A DNA stretch of 14,803 nucleotides from a bacterium (GCA_009724975.1 SRXB01000016.1:1-14803), one strand, 5' to 3'; counted from the first letter of the stretch, positions 1 to 5,922 are shown. Notes: a model not told the origin generated them from the letters alone. Program-made: numbers and translations.

Positions 1-396
1 CTGCTCGTCGCGGTCGATGGCGGAGGTGGTTTCGGAGATGGAGAGAAGCCTTGCGGTGACGAAAATATAATCGTCGAACTCGTCGGCCTTGGGACGCTGG
101 TCGGTGTTGAGGATATCTTCGAGTATCAGGTGGTCTATTTGAAGGATTTCGCCGATTTTACCTATCGTCTCCACGTCATGCAGGCCGCAGACGTCGAGCC
201 ACGCCACGCAGTTCGTATTAAGCGCGGCTGAAAAATCGTCAACCGTGGCGGAAAGCTTTTCTTCCGTGCCGGAGGGACAGAGGGTGAAGAGGGTGAGCAC
301 CGGCGGGGAGGATTTTTGCGAGCCCACGTGGACGAGGGCGCCGGGCGGCAAGCCAAGTTTATCCGAACGGGACCTTCTTGAGGTTTTAGAGGCCAT
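1..396 (-). CDS. corA: CorA-type Mg2+/Co2+ channel, N-terminal part (cut by window edge)
   Basis: The first 132 residues of a CorA-family divalent cation channel are visible; the frame stays open to the window edge. The match is to the cytoplasmic N-terminal domain: the segment VAWLDVCGLHDVETIG (residues 64-79), then HLILEDILNTDQRPK (89-103) and the DDYIFV strand (108-113), is the most conserved stretch of that domain. The pore helix with its GMN motif would lie outside the window. The ATG at 396 follows a strong AGGAG ribosome site. The first 30 or so residues are basic and poorly conserved, as is usual. CorA pentamers let Mg2+ into the cell down the membrane potential and close when cytosolic Mg2+ is high. 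It is the last visible gene of a minus-strand run, 83 bp after a lipoprotein gene. The unrelated Mg2+ channel mgtE lies 1.8 kb away. Family assignment is firm; the metal preference is inferred. Confidence 0.9.
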   Translation of the reverse strand, partial: MASKTSRRSRSDKLGLPPGALVHVGSQKSSPPVLTLFTLCPSGTEEKLSATVDDFSAALNTNCVAWLDVCGLHDVETIGKIGEILQIDHLILEDILNTDQRPKADEFDDYIFVTARLLSISETTSAIDRDEQ

Positions 397-422
397 CGTT
401 CCTTCTCCTGCTACAGTAAGGC

Positions 423-444
423 GTGTTCATTTTATCACGAACAC
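423..444 (-). promoter_or_regulatory. Possible corA promoter (extended -10) inside a perfect inverted repeat
   Basis: On the minus strand TGATAAAAT (437-429) resembles an extended -10 box, 33 bp before the corA start; I see no good -35 box. It sits between the arms of a perfect 6-bp inverted repeat, GTGTTC and GAACAC, ten bases apart. The repeat could be an operator or an RNA hairpin. It lies entirely in the 83-bp gap after the upstream lipoprotein gene, so corA may have its own control in addition to readthrough. Confidence 0.35.
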
Positions 445-479
445 CCCGCGACGCGGCAGTAAAAGTACAGCGCTGGCGC

Positions 480-1064
480 TTATTTGAGGTTTTTGGAGAG
501 CGCGGCGGCCACCGAGGCTATCGCCTGCCCGTAAAGTTCCTTCACCTCGGCGTAGACCTCGGTCGCGGCTTTGGTGCGAAGGTCGTTGAACTCAAGGGTG
601 AAGGCGGCTTCGAGAATGACCCCGTGCATCGGCGCAACAACCGTATCGCTCTTTTCTATCGTTCCCCAAAGGAGGTAGTCGGGCGCGAAATCGAGGCCGA
701 GGGTTTCTTTTAACTTTTCGGGGGACAAAGCGGCCAGCTCGGCGGCCCTTTTGGCCACGGCTTCCGGCTTATGCTCGAAATGGAAGGCGGTATTGAAAAC
801 TCCCCCAGAGTAAAGCTCGGTGGAGAGACGGGCGGCGAAATCGCCCCTGGCGGGTTCGTAGGCGGCGTTTTTGGTGGCGAAGGGGGCGAGGATGAGGAGG
901 TTTGACCCTCTCTTTATGGAAGAAAGGTCGCCCTTGACGACGCGGAACTCCTTGACGCCGGTTCCGGCGACCATCATCTGGCCGATAATCATCCCGCAGC
1001 CCGATAAAAAGAGCGCGGAAAGGATAAAAAGCGCCGCCGCAGTCCTTATCGCTCTCATCTTCAT
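480..1064 (-). CDS. Outer-membrane-type lipoprotein, CsgG/LpoB/FlgO-like
   Basis: This 194-aa protein has a basic N-terminus, a hydrophobic segment (8-20) and the lipobox LSGC with Cys23, followed by Gly, so it should be lipid-anchored, probably in the outer membrane. The mature part has a pattern seen in CsgG, LpoB and FlgO-type lipoproteins: a buried strand LLILAPF (56-62), an amphipathic helix FAARLSTELYSGGVF, and a late strand DYLLWGTIEK. This is my fold-level impression, not a motif-proof assignment, so no function is claimed. Its start overlaps the stop of the dihaem lipoprotein gene by ATGA and the ribosome site lies inside that gene's end, which indicates translational coupling. corA follows 83 bp downstream. 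The C-terminus is Ala/Lys-rich helix with no membrane segment. Confidence 0.75.
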   Translation of the reverse strand: MKMRAIRTAAALFILSALFLSGCGMIIGQMMVAGTGVKEFRVVKGDLSSIKRGSNLLILAPFATKNAAYEPARGDFAARLSTELYSGGVFNTAFHFEHKPEAVAKRAAELAALSPEKLKETLGLDFAPDYLLWGTIEKSDTVVAPMHGVILEAAFTLEFNDLRTKAATEVYAEVKELYGQAIASVAAALSKNLK

Positions 1065-1288
1065 CTCCCCGGTATCACTCGGTGACAGTCAAGGCAGGAA
1101 TCGGAGACGCTGTGGTCGGGCAACGAGGCCAGGGCGTGGCAGTCAAGGCAATCCTCGTCCGAGGTCTGCCCCTTGTGCTCCTTTACGTCGGGCATGCGTG
1201 GGGCGTAGGGCGCTACGCGCTTATGGCCGCACCCCGCCGCAACCGCAAAAACAATCGCCAAAGCCGCCCAAAAAGCCACTCTCTTCAT
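1061..1288 (-). CDS. Small dihaem c-type cytochrome lipoprotein
   Basis: A 75-aa lipoprotein with the export segment MKRVAFWAALAIVFAVAAGC (lipobox Cys20) and two CXXCH haem-attachment motifs, CLDCH at residues 47-51 and again at 65-69. His38 and His59 could serve as distal iron ligands, giving two bis-His low-potential haems as in multihaem cytochrome modules; that ligation is inference. The reading frame runs 14 codons further upstream, but the ATG at 1288 has a GGGGAG ribosome site and starts a clean signal peptide. The protein needs the cytochrome c maturation machinery in the periplasm. It is translationally coupled (ATGA) to the next lipoprotein. It is too short to be an ordinary reductase subunit; an electron-transfer or haem-binding anchor role is possible, but nothing in the window names its partner. 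Confidence 0.8.
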   Translation of the reverse strand: MKRVAFWAALAIVFAVAAGCGHKRVAPYAPRMPDVKEHKGQTSDEDCLDCHALASLPDHSVSDSCLDCHRVIPGR

Positions 1289-1348
1289 CTTCTCCCCTTT
1301 GTCTTTGAAAAATATAACCGGAAAAAGCAAAAAGGGAAAACAAATGGG

Positions 1349-1699
1349 TCAGCGAAGGTCGGCGCCGCAGGATGGGCAGGAAATCTCGCGCCCGCTGCCG
1401 AGCTTGCCGCCGCAAACGCTGCAGGAATGGCCGTAGATCGTAAAGCCTCCGGCCAGTATCAAAAAGAGGCCGACTATGGGGTTGAAGAGTTCGGGAGTAT
1501 CCTTTGGGCCGAAAAAGAGGATGAGAAAGCCTATTATCTGGGTGAAACACCCCCCGAAGCGTGCGCGGGGGAATTTGACTATGAAGCCGGCGGGACGAGG
1601 GGTGTCTATTATCACCGTATCGTCTTCGGGGCTAAAGCCGCAATTCTGGCACTTTGAGGCCCCGTAGGGGATATCGCCTCTGCATTTGGGGCAAAACAT
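1349..1699 (-). CDS. Membrane protein with two zinc ribbons flanking a helical hairpin
   Basis: This 116-aa protein begins with a zinc-ribbon half pair CPKC (3-6) and CQNCG (17-21). Two hydrophobic segments follow (about 51-65 and 72-90), joined by a short GPKDTPE turn. A second four-cysteine site closes it: CSVC (93-96) and CPSCG (108-112). Both ends should be cytoplasmic if the two helices span the membrane. The frame is open further upstream, but that part overlaps the next gene; ATG 1699 lies 13 bp after that gene's stop with a GAGG ribosome site. Zinc-ribbon plus membrane-hairpin proteins are common and mostly uncharacterised; I do not assign a reaction. Its position between lipoprotein genes suggests an envelope-related accessory role. 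A weak alternative is rubredoxin-like iron binding at the cysteine pairs. Confidence 0.75.
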   Translation of the reverse strand: MFCPKCRGDIPYGASKCQNCGFSPEDDTVIIDTPRPAGFIVKFPRARFGGCFTQIIGFLILFFGPKDTPELFNPIVGLFLILAGGFTIYGHSCSVCGGKLGSGREISCPSCGADLR

Positions 1700-1712
1700 T
1701 AAAAAAACCTCG

Positions 1713-1874
1713 TTATTTGGAGAGCTTGTCGATGAGGCTGCCCGCCTGCTCCTTGGCGTCCCGCCCGAGCTTGTCAAGCTGCTTTCCGGCCTTCTCGCCG
1801 GGGCCTTCCTCGCAACCCAGCAGGAGAGCCGAGAAGGCAATCGCAACAACTGCCGCCGCAATCTTTTTAGCCAT
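1713..1874 (-). CDS. 53-aa small lipoprotein
   Basis: A short gene of 53 codons starting at ATG 1874 and ending in TAA at 1713. The N-terminus MAKKIAAAVVAIAFSALLLG is a typical lipoprotein signal and LLLGC gives the lipobox with Cys21. The mature peptide is only 33 residues, highly charged and helical-looking (KAGKQLDKLGRDAKEQAG), ending in LIDKLSK. In size and layout it resembles entericidin-type small lipoproteins or short coiled lipoproteins, but there is no specific match I can claim. It is the first gene after a good promoter, with about 37 nt of leader, and is followed after 13 bp by the zinc-ribbon gene. The ribosome site (AAAGG, 11 nt before ATG) is modest. Confidence 0.7.
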   Translation of the reverse strand: MAKKIAAAVVAIAFSALLLGCEEGPGEKAGKQLDKLGRDAKEQAGSLIDKLSK

Positions 1875-1917
1875 GATTTTTCAACCTTTCGCGCAATTAG
1901 AGAAGGGCATTCTGGAC

Positions 1918-1946
1918 ATAATAATGAAATCAAGGCGGTTTGTCAC
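1918..1946 (-). promoter_or_regulatory. Sigma70-type promoter of the envelope operon
   Basis: Read on the minus strand: -35 GTGACA (1946-1941), a 17-nt spacer, and -10 TATTAT (1923-1918). The expected start of transcription is near 1911, giving a leader of about 37 nt before the ATG at 1874. Spacing is ideal and both boxes are one or two bases from consensus. Confidence 0.6.
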
Positions 1947-1952
1947 CGCCTT
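1932..1952. repeat. Perfect 8-bp inverted repeat over the -35 box
   Basis: The arms AAGGCGGT (1932-1939) and ACCGCCTT (1945-1952) are perfectly complementary with a 5-nt centre. The repeat covers the -35 hexamer of the minus-strand promoter and lies in the divergent gap before mgtE. There is no U-tract on either strand, so it is not a terminator; a repressor operator is the simplest reading. Confidence 0.5.
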
Positions 1953-2004
1953 CGAGACGGGCCTTTGAAAAATGGCTGAAAAGTTAGCTTGCGCCGGAGG
2001 ATTT

Positions 2005-2046
2005 ATGGGGTTAGTATTCACGCCGAATTCGGGCGGCGGCCCCTAA
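2005..2046 (+). CDS. Possible 13-codon leader peptide upstream of mgtE
   Basis: ATG at 2005 follows GGAGG with 4 nt between, and the frame MGLVFTPNSGGGP ends at TAA 2044-2046. The coding bases also form the GGGG/CCCC pairing noted for the leader. Its position 178 bp before mgtE would suit a translated leader that couples ribosome movement to RNA structure, but a 13-codon ORF can easily arise by chance. Confidence 0.2.
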   Translation: MGLVFTPNSGGGP

Positions 2047-2191
2047 GCACCGCGCCGCGCCTTTACGCCCGACCCAACAGAGGAGACTTGGTTCTTTCAT
2101 GGACGATTCCAGTAGTCACCCTAGAAATTTTCCGAAAATAAAAGCGTCCTAAAAGCACCCCGCCGAGGCTCACCCCACCCCGCCTCCCAAG

Positions 2192-2223
2192 CGGCGCTTT
2201 TCGGGCGTTACCGAAAGGCGTCG
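2192..2223 (+). promoter_or_regulatory. Hairpin covering the mgtE ribosome binding site
   Basis: CGCTTTTCGG (2195-2204) pairs with CCGAAAGGCG (2211-2220), with one G-T wobble and a 6-nt loop. Three further pairs (2192-2194 with 2221-2223) bring the stem up to the base before the ATG. The only Shine-Dalgarno-like bases for mgtE (AAAGG, 2214-2218) lie in the 3' arm, so the folded form would hide the start. Confidence 0.45.
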
Positions 2224-3600
2224 ATGAATACGATTCTAATCCAGGAAATACTGTTTCATCTCGCGCGCGGCCACAAAAAAGTGATTCAGGAGTTCGCCGA
2301 AGACATTCACCCGGCGATGCTCGCGGAATTCATCGAGACTATGGCCCCCGCGGATTTGGCCGCGTTTTTGCAGTGTCTCCCGCCACTGCAGCGCGGAGAG
2401 GTCTTCTCATATCTGGATGTTCCGGTCCAGGTCAACCTAGCCCACTCCATGAAGCGCGACCAGCTGGCGGAACTGGTAACCAACATGAGCCCGGACGAGC
2501 GCGCCGACCTCGTGAAAAAGCTAAAAGACGAAACCCTTGAGGCGCTCTGGCCGGCCCTTGCCCAGGCCGAGCGCGACGACATAAAGCGCCTCTCCGGTTA
2601 CGCCGAGGGAACCGCCGGAGCGGTGATGACCACCGACTACATCACCCTCTACCCAGCCCTCACGGCCCGCGAGGCCATAGAGAAGATACGCCGCGAAGCG
2701 CCAGACCGCGAGACCATCTACTACGCCTACGTGGTGGGCGACGACCGCGAATTCATAGGCTCCACCTCGCTAAAAGACCTCATCCTGGCGCGCCCTGAAA
2801 TAAGGGTCGGGGACCTGATGGTCCCGAACCCCATCTTCGTCAAGCTGAGCGACGACATCGAGCAGGTCGCCATGACCATCGGCAAATACGACCTTCTCGC
2901 CATCCCCGTCGTCGATGAAGAATCGCGCATAGTAGGCATCGTCACCGTCGACGACATAGTAGACGTAGTGCAGGAGGAGGCCACCGAGGACATGCAGAAA
3001 CTCGGCGGCATGCAGGCCCTTGACGAGCCGTACCTTGAAACCCCTTTCCGGCGCATGCTAGGAAAACGCGCCGGTTGGCTGGCGACCCTTTTCGTCGGCG
3101 AAATGCTTACCGCCACCGCCATGGGCTATTTTGAGCATGACATCGCCAAGGCGGTGGTGCTGGCGCTCTTCGTCCCCCTCATTATTTCAAGCGGCGGCAA
3201 CGCTGGGTCACAGGCCTCAACCCTCGTCATCCGCGCCATGGCGCTGGGAGAGGTGACCTTGACGGACTGGTGGCGGGTATTCGGCAGGGAGCTGAAAATG
3301 GGGGCCGTCCTCGGGCTTTTGCTTGGGGCCGTCGGGTTTTTCAGGGTGCTTTTCTGGCAGATGGCATCGCCCGTTTACGGCGAACACTACCTGCTGATAG
3401 GGATGACAATCCTGACCAGCCTAATCGGCGTCGTCACCTTCGGAACGCTGGCGGGCTCGCTCCTTCCCTTCGTCCTCAGGAGGCTGGGCCTCGACCCCGC
3501 GAGCGCCTCGGCCCCCTTCGTCGCCACGATGGTCGACGTAACGGGCCTTGTAATCTATTTCGGCTCCGCGACCCTCTTCCTGACAGGCACGCTCCTTTAA
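2224..3600 (+). CDS. mgtE: Magnesium channel MgtE
   Basis: A full-length 458-aa MgtE. Order of parts: cytoplasmic N domain of helical repeats (about 1-125), a CBS pair (about 130-255, with VMTTDYITL and DLMVPNPIFVKL starting the two halves), a plug helix, then five membrane helices from about 285. The family signatures are clear: FVPLIISSGGNAGSQ (316-330) and the last helix block LDPASASAPFVATMVDVTGL (423-442), whose Asp438 corresponds to the pore aspartate of MgtE. The channel imports Mg2+ down the membrane potential, and the CBS/N domains bind Mg2+ and close the gate when the cytosol is replete. The start ATG 2224 sits directly after a hairpin that contains its AAAGG ribosome site. corA is found 1.8 kb away, divergent, so two Mg2+ channels share the locus. 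Confidence 0.95.
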   Translation: MNTILIQEILFHLARGHKKVIQEFAEDIHPAMLAEFIETMAPADLAAFLQCLPPLQRGEVFSYLDVPVQVNLAHSMKRDQLAELVTNMSPDERADLVKKLKDETLEALWPALAQAERDDIKRLSGYAEGTAGAVMTTDYITLYPALTAREAIEKIRREAPDRETIYYAYVVGDDREFIGSTSLKDLILARPEIRVGDLMVPNPIFVKLSDDIEQVAMTIGKYDLLAIPVVDEESRIVGIVTVDDIVDVVQEEATEDMQKLGGMQALDEPYLETPFRRMLGKRAGWLATLFVGEMLTATAMGYFEHDIAKAVVLALFVPLIISSGGNAGSQASTLVIRAMALGEVTLTDWWRVFGRELKMGAVLGLLLGAVGFFRVLFWQMASPVYGEHYLLIGMTILTSLIGVVTFGTLAGSLLPFVLRRLGLDPASASAPFVATMVDVTGLVIYFGSATLFLTGTLL

Positions 3601-3619
3601 AAAACCGCCCAAAGCGCGC

Positions 3620-3649
3620 TTGAGTTTTTTTTCACGCGCCATGTATAAT
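3620..3649 (+). promoter_or_regulatory. Promoter of the transglutaminase-like gene
   Basis: TTGAGT (3620-3625), an 18-nt spacer with a T-run, and a perfect TATAAT (3644-3649). The expected first transcribed base, about 7 nt after the -10 box, falls at or next to the A of the ATG at 3656. The message would then have no leader. Confidence 0.6.
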
Positions 3650-3655
3650 GCCCAA

Positions 3656-4282
3656 ATGCTTATCAGGTATTTAGCGATTTTCCTGGCGGCTTTCCTCGCG
3701 TTCCCCCTTGCGCCCCCAACCTTGGCCGCAGGAGAGGAAAACGACGCGCCATTCCATGACTTCGCCTTTCTGGACCCCGAAGACTATATGGATTTAGTCG
3801 ATCCCGCCCACCCCGAGGTCTGCGAACAGGCGAGTGAATTTCGAACCGTGCACGACGCCTACCGCTTCGTGCGCGACAAAGTGCGCTACGAGCCGCACCG
3901 TCCCGCCACCGACCCCGCCCAGGCCCTTAAAGACCGCGCCGGAAGCTGCCTTGGCAAGGCCACGCTTTTGTGCAGCCTTTACAGGGCCATGGGGGTAGAG
4001 CCCGAAAAGGTGCGGCTTGTGACTGGAATAGTAATGACGCCCGAGGGGCCCACCGACCATGTGTGGGTGGATTTGGAAGTTGACGGCATGTGCATACAGC
4101 AAGACCCTTCCGGCCTTCTGGGGAAATTCTCCTTCAACGAGTTTTTAGGCAATTCGTTCGTGGACAACTACGTGATAAAAGAAATTTTCTGCTTCAACGA
4201 CGAGGATTTCGGAATAGTCTCTCAGATAAACCGTCTTAAGAGCAAAATCCCCCCCCAAATGCGGGAGGCCATGGGCAAATAG
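3656..4282 (+). CDS. Secreted transglutaminase-like cysteine protein
   Basis: From ATG 3656 the product is 208 aa with a signal peptide (hydrophobic 4-19, likely cleaved near LAAG at 23-26). The catalytic pattern of transglutaminase-like proteins follows: Cys98 in DRAGSCLGKATLL with a helix behind it, His135 in TDHVWVDLE and Asp150 in CIQQDPSG. These are the Cys-His-Asp triad in the usual order and spacing. The family includes crosslinking enzymes and bacterial cysteine peptidases; the substrate is unknown, and export places it in the periplasm. ATGs also exist at 3641, and a TTG at 3620, but those overlap the -10 box and the -35 box, so 3656 is favoured. No Shine-Dalgarno precedes it. It is 55 bp after mgtE and converges on plsC with only 9 bp between stops. 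Confidence 0.8.
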   Translation: MLIRYLAIFLAAFLAFPLAPPTLAAGEENDAPFHDFAFLDPEDYMDLVDPAHPEVCEQASEFRTVHDAYRFVRDKVRYEPHRPATDPAQALKDRAGSCLGKATLLCSLYRAMGVEPEKVRLVTGIVMTPEGPTDHVWVDLEVDGMCIQQDPSGLLGKFSFNEFLGNSFVDNYVIKEIFCFNDEDFGIVSQINRLKSKIPPQMREAMGK

Positions 4283-4291
4283 CCCGCGCAC

Positions 4292-5074
4292 CTACCCTTC
4301 CCCCATCTCCAAAAGCCTCTGGACCTCGTCCCTCGCCCGTACGGATAGGGTCTTTCTCGTCTCGCCTTCGGATATAGCAATGGGTTCGCCGAACCTCACC
4401 TCAACCTTTATGGAATCGGCAGCCAGAAACTTGCCGAAGAGGTGGTCTGTAAGAGACCCCTCCTCCCAGTGGCAGGCCTGGCCATGGCACTCTCCCACGT
4501 AATACCGGAGAGAGGCGGGGACAACCGGCGCGCCGACGCGAAGAGCCGAGGTAAAGAGCATGGGCATGAAAGGCGCCACCTCCTTGGGGGTGCCGCGAAT
4601 GCCTCCCTCGGCGAAAACGACGATTCTTTCACCTTTTTTCAAGGTTTGCGAGATATCGTCAATGGACCCGTGGGAGGAGCGCGCGCTAGTTCTGTCTATG
4701 AAGATGGTGCCGCCAGCCCTGGCGACCCAGCCTGCCACCATCCACCCCGCTATCTCCTTTTTGGCGATGAATTTCGCGGGGCAAAGGGCGCCTGAGACAA
4801 TCGGATCGAAATAATTGAGGTGGTTCATTGCGACGAAGGAGCCCGGCGGCGGCGGCGGGCCATGGCGGACAGCCTTTATGCCGAAAACCCACAGGGCGAA
4901 GCAGCACCAAAGGCGCATTGCGGGAAATCTCGCCCCGAAAATGGCGGCAACGAGAACCGCCGCAACTCCGGGCAAGAGAATGGCCGAGCCAAGAACCCAG
5001 CGGATTATCCTTAAAACCTTCAACCCTCTTCGGGCTCCCGGCCAAAGCCCTGCGGAAGCACAAGCACATCGCAA
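4292..5074 (-). CDS. plsC: 1-acyl-sn-glycerol-3-phosphate acyltransferase family (PlsC)
   Basis: A lysophosphatidic-acid acyltransferase-type protein that would convert lyso-PA to phosphatidic acid at the inner membrane. Numbering from ATG 5074 (260 aa): a membrane segment at about 28-48, then motif I NHLNYFD (HX4D, His85/Asp90), the FIDR block (125-128) and motif III FAEGGIRGTP (154-163, a variant of FPEGTRS). These are the PlsC family blocks in order. Loss of the usual threonine in EGTR (here EGGIR) is slightly unusual. The N-terminus is uncertain: the first 17 codons overlap the end of the stress-protein gene out of frame, with no ribosome site. TTG 5023, which overlaps that gene's stop (TTGA), would give 243 aa and a more natural start. 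gpsA, which makes glycerol-3-phosphate, is in the same gene run. Confidence 0.85.
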   Translation of the reverse strand: MRCACASAGLWPGARRGLKVLRIIRWVLGSAILLPGVAAVLVAAIFGARFPAMRLWCCFALWVFGIKAVRHGPPPPPGSFVAMNHLNYFDPIVSGALCPAKFIAKKEIAGWMVAGWVARAGGTIFIDRTSARSSHGSIDDISQTLKKGERIVVFAEGGIRGTPKEVAPFMPMLFTSALRVGAPVVPASLRYYVGECHGQACHWEEGSLTDHLFGKFLAADSIKVEVRFGEPIAISEGETRKTLSVRARDEVQRLLEMGEG

Positions 5075-5895
5075 GGGGCGCTCTTTGCCGCCCTGAGAGC
5101 GACCGAACCGAGCAAAAACTCTTTTATCCCGCTTTTCGAGCGCTTCTTCACCACCAGAAGGTCCGCCCCCATCTCGCCCGCGAGGTCCGGCAACGCTTTT
5201 TTGGGATCCCCGTGACGAATCATGGCGACCGCCCCGCCAAGCCCTGACTCTAAAGCCATCCTCTGAAGATTTTCAGCCTCTTCGCTCTCGGTTACGGCGC
5301 TCTTACCCTCGCTTAGAAGACCTCCCAGGACACCTTTTTCAAATATTCTCGCGACCAAAAACTTTGCGTCGGCGGGCAGAAGCTCTTTTAAAAACCCAGC
5401 CATCTCGAAGGGCTCCCCGTCCATCGGGTCAATGCCGACAAGTACCTTTTCCCAGCGCTTTTCAGGGGCCTTGCGCACAACAAGCACCGGAACCGGAGCC
5501 GACCGCAAAACCCTTTCCAGCGTCTCCGCCATCGGCCCGTGGGGATGCGGCCCCCCCATTACAATTAGGGGGGAAAAGAGCGCGTCGGCGAGGGCAATAA
5601 TCTCCCTGTCAGTGCGCCCTTCAAGCAAAAAGGTCTTGAGATTCGGCGTATGCGCCGCGCAGGGAGCCGCAAGGGCCATGAGCCCCGACTCGGCCTCGGT
5701 TCGCGCCGCGGAAAGCATCTTTTTGAGAGGGGGGATGAGCGGGGGGTTTTCCTCGCCGCCGAAAAGCGGCTCGATTACATGGGCCAGGGCGACGCCGACG
5801 CCAAGGGCGCGGGCGCTCTCCACCGCAAGGGATGCGACGGCGGGGGAGATTGACGAAAGATCGACACCGGCAAGAATCGGGCCGCGCTCTCCCAT
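5020..5895 (-). CDS. Tandem universal stress protein (two Usp domains)
   Basis: A 291-aa protein with two Usp domains, like the UspE type. Domain 1 runs about 6-141 (ILAGVDLSS start, VPVLVV end) and domain 2 about 148-281 (VLVGIDPMD start, CDVLVLP end). Domain 2 keeps part of the ATP-binding signature, SGIKEFLLGSVA (255-266), though the first glycine is Lys. Domain 1 has GGPHPHGPMAETLERVL (114-130) and lacks the GS(V/T)A end, so nucleotide binding there is doubtful. Such proteins are cytoplasmic and tied to stress survival; no target can be read from the sequence. ATG 5895 has GGGAGG seven bases upstream. A TTG two codons earlier is too close to that site. It follows purC by 27 bp and overlaps plsC. 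Confidence 0.88.
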   Translation of the reverse strand: MGERGPILAGVDLSSISPAVASLAVESARALGVGVALAHVIEPLFGGEENPPLIPPLKKMLSAARTEAESGLMALAAPCAAHTPNLKTFLLEGRTDREIIALADALFSPLIVMGGPHPHGPMAETLERVLRSAPVPVLVVRKAPEKRWEKVLVGIDPMDGEPFEMAGFLKELLPADAKFLVARIFEKGVLGGLLSEGKSAVTESEEAENLQRMALESGLGGAVAMIRHGDPKKALPDLAGEMGADLLVVKKRSKSGIKEFLLGSVALRAAKSAPCDVLVLPQGFGREPEEG

Positions 5896-5922
5896 CGCCA
5901 AACCTCCCTTCGCTCCTGAAAA

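Larger units (their letters stand above)
1953..2223 (+). promoter_or_regulatory. mgtE leader region, no known riboswitch recognised
   Basis: Of the 349 bp between the divergent genes, this is the part nearest mgtE. It contains GC-rich self-complementary stretches, including paired GGGG/CCCC around 2007-2043, a 13-codon ORF with a strong ribosome site (2005-2046), and a hairpin abutting the mgtE start. I compared it by eye with the Mg2+-sensing M-box (ykoK) conserved core and do not see that core. I could not find a convincing plus-strand promoter, although one must exist here or be of a non-sigma70 type. Confidence 0.35.

Noticed and set aside
1953..2223. M-box (ykoK) Mg2+ riboswitch ahead of mgtE
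   Set aside because: The gene context suggested it, but I could not find the conserved M-box core sequence by eye. It is kept only as an unnamed leader element.
3599..3632. A possible rho-independent terminator after mgtE (A-tract, GC core, run of eight T)
   Set aside because: The A and T tracts can pair and a three-base CGC/GCG stem sits inside, but seven bases are left unpaired, so the stem is weak. The T-run is also the spacer of the next promoter, which explains it equally well.
4261..4300. A bidirectional terminator between the convergent transglutaminase and plsC genes
   Set aside because: Only short GC pairings (GGGC/GCCC) exist and no T-run lies on either side; the stops are only 9 bp apart.
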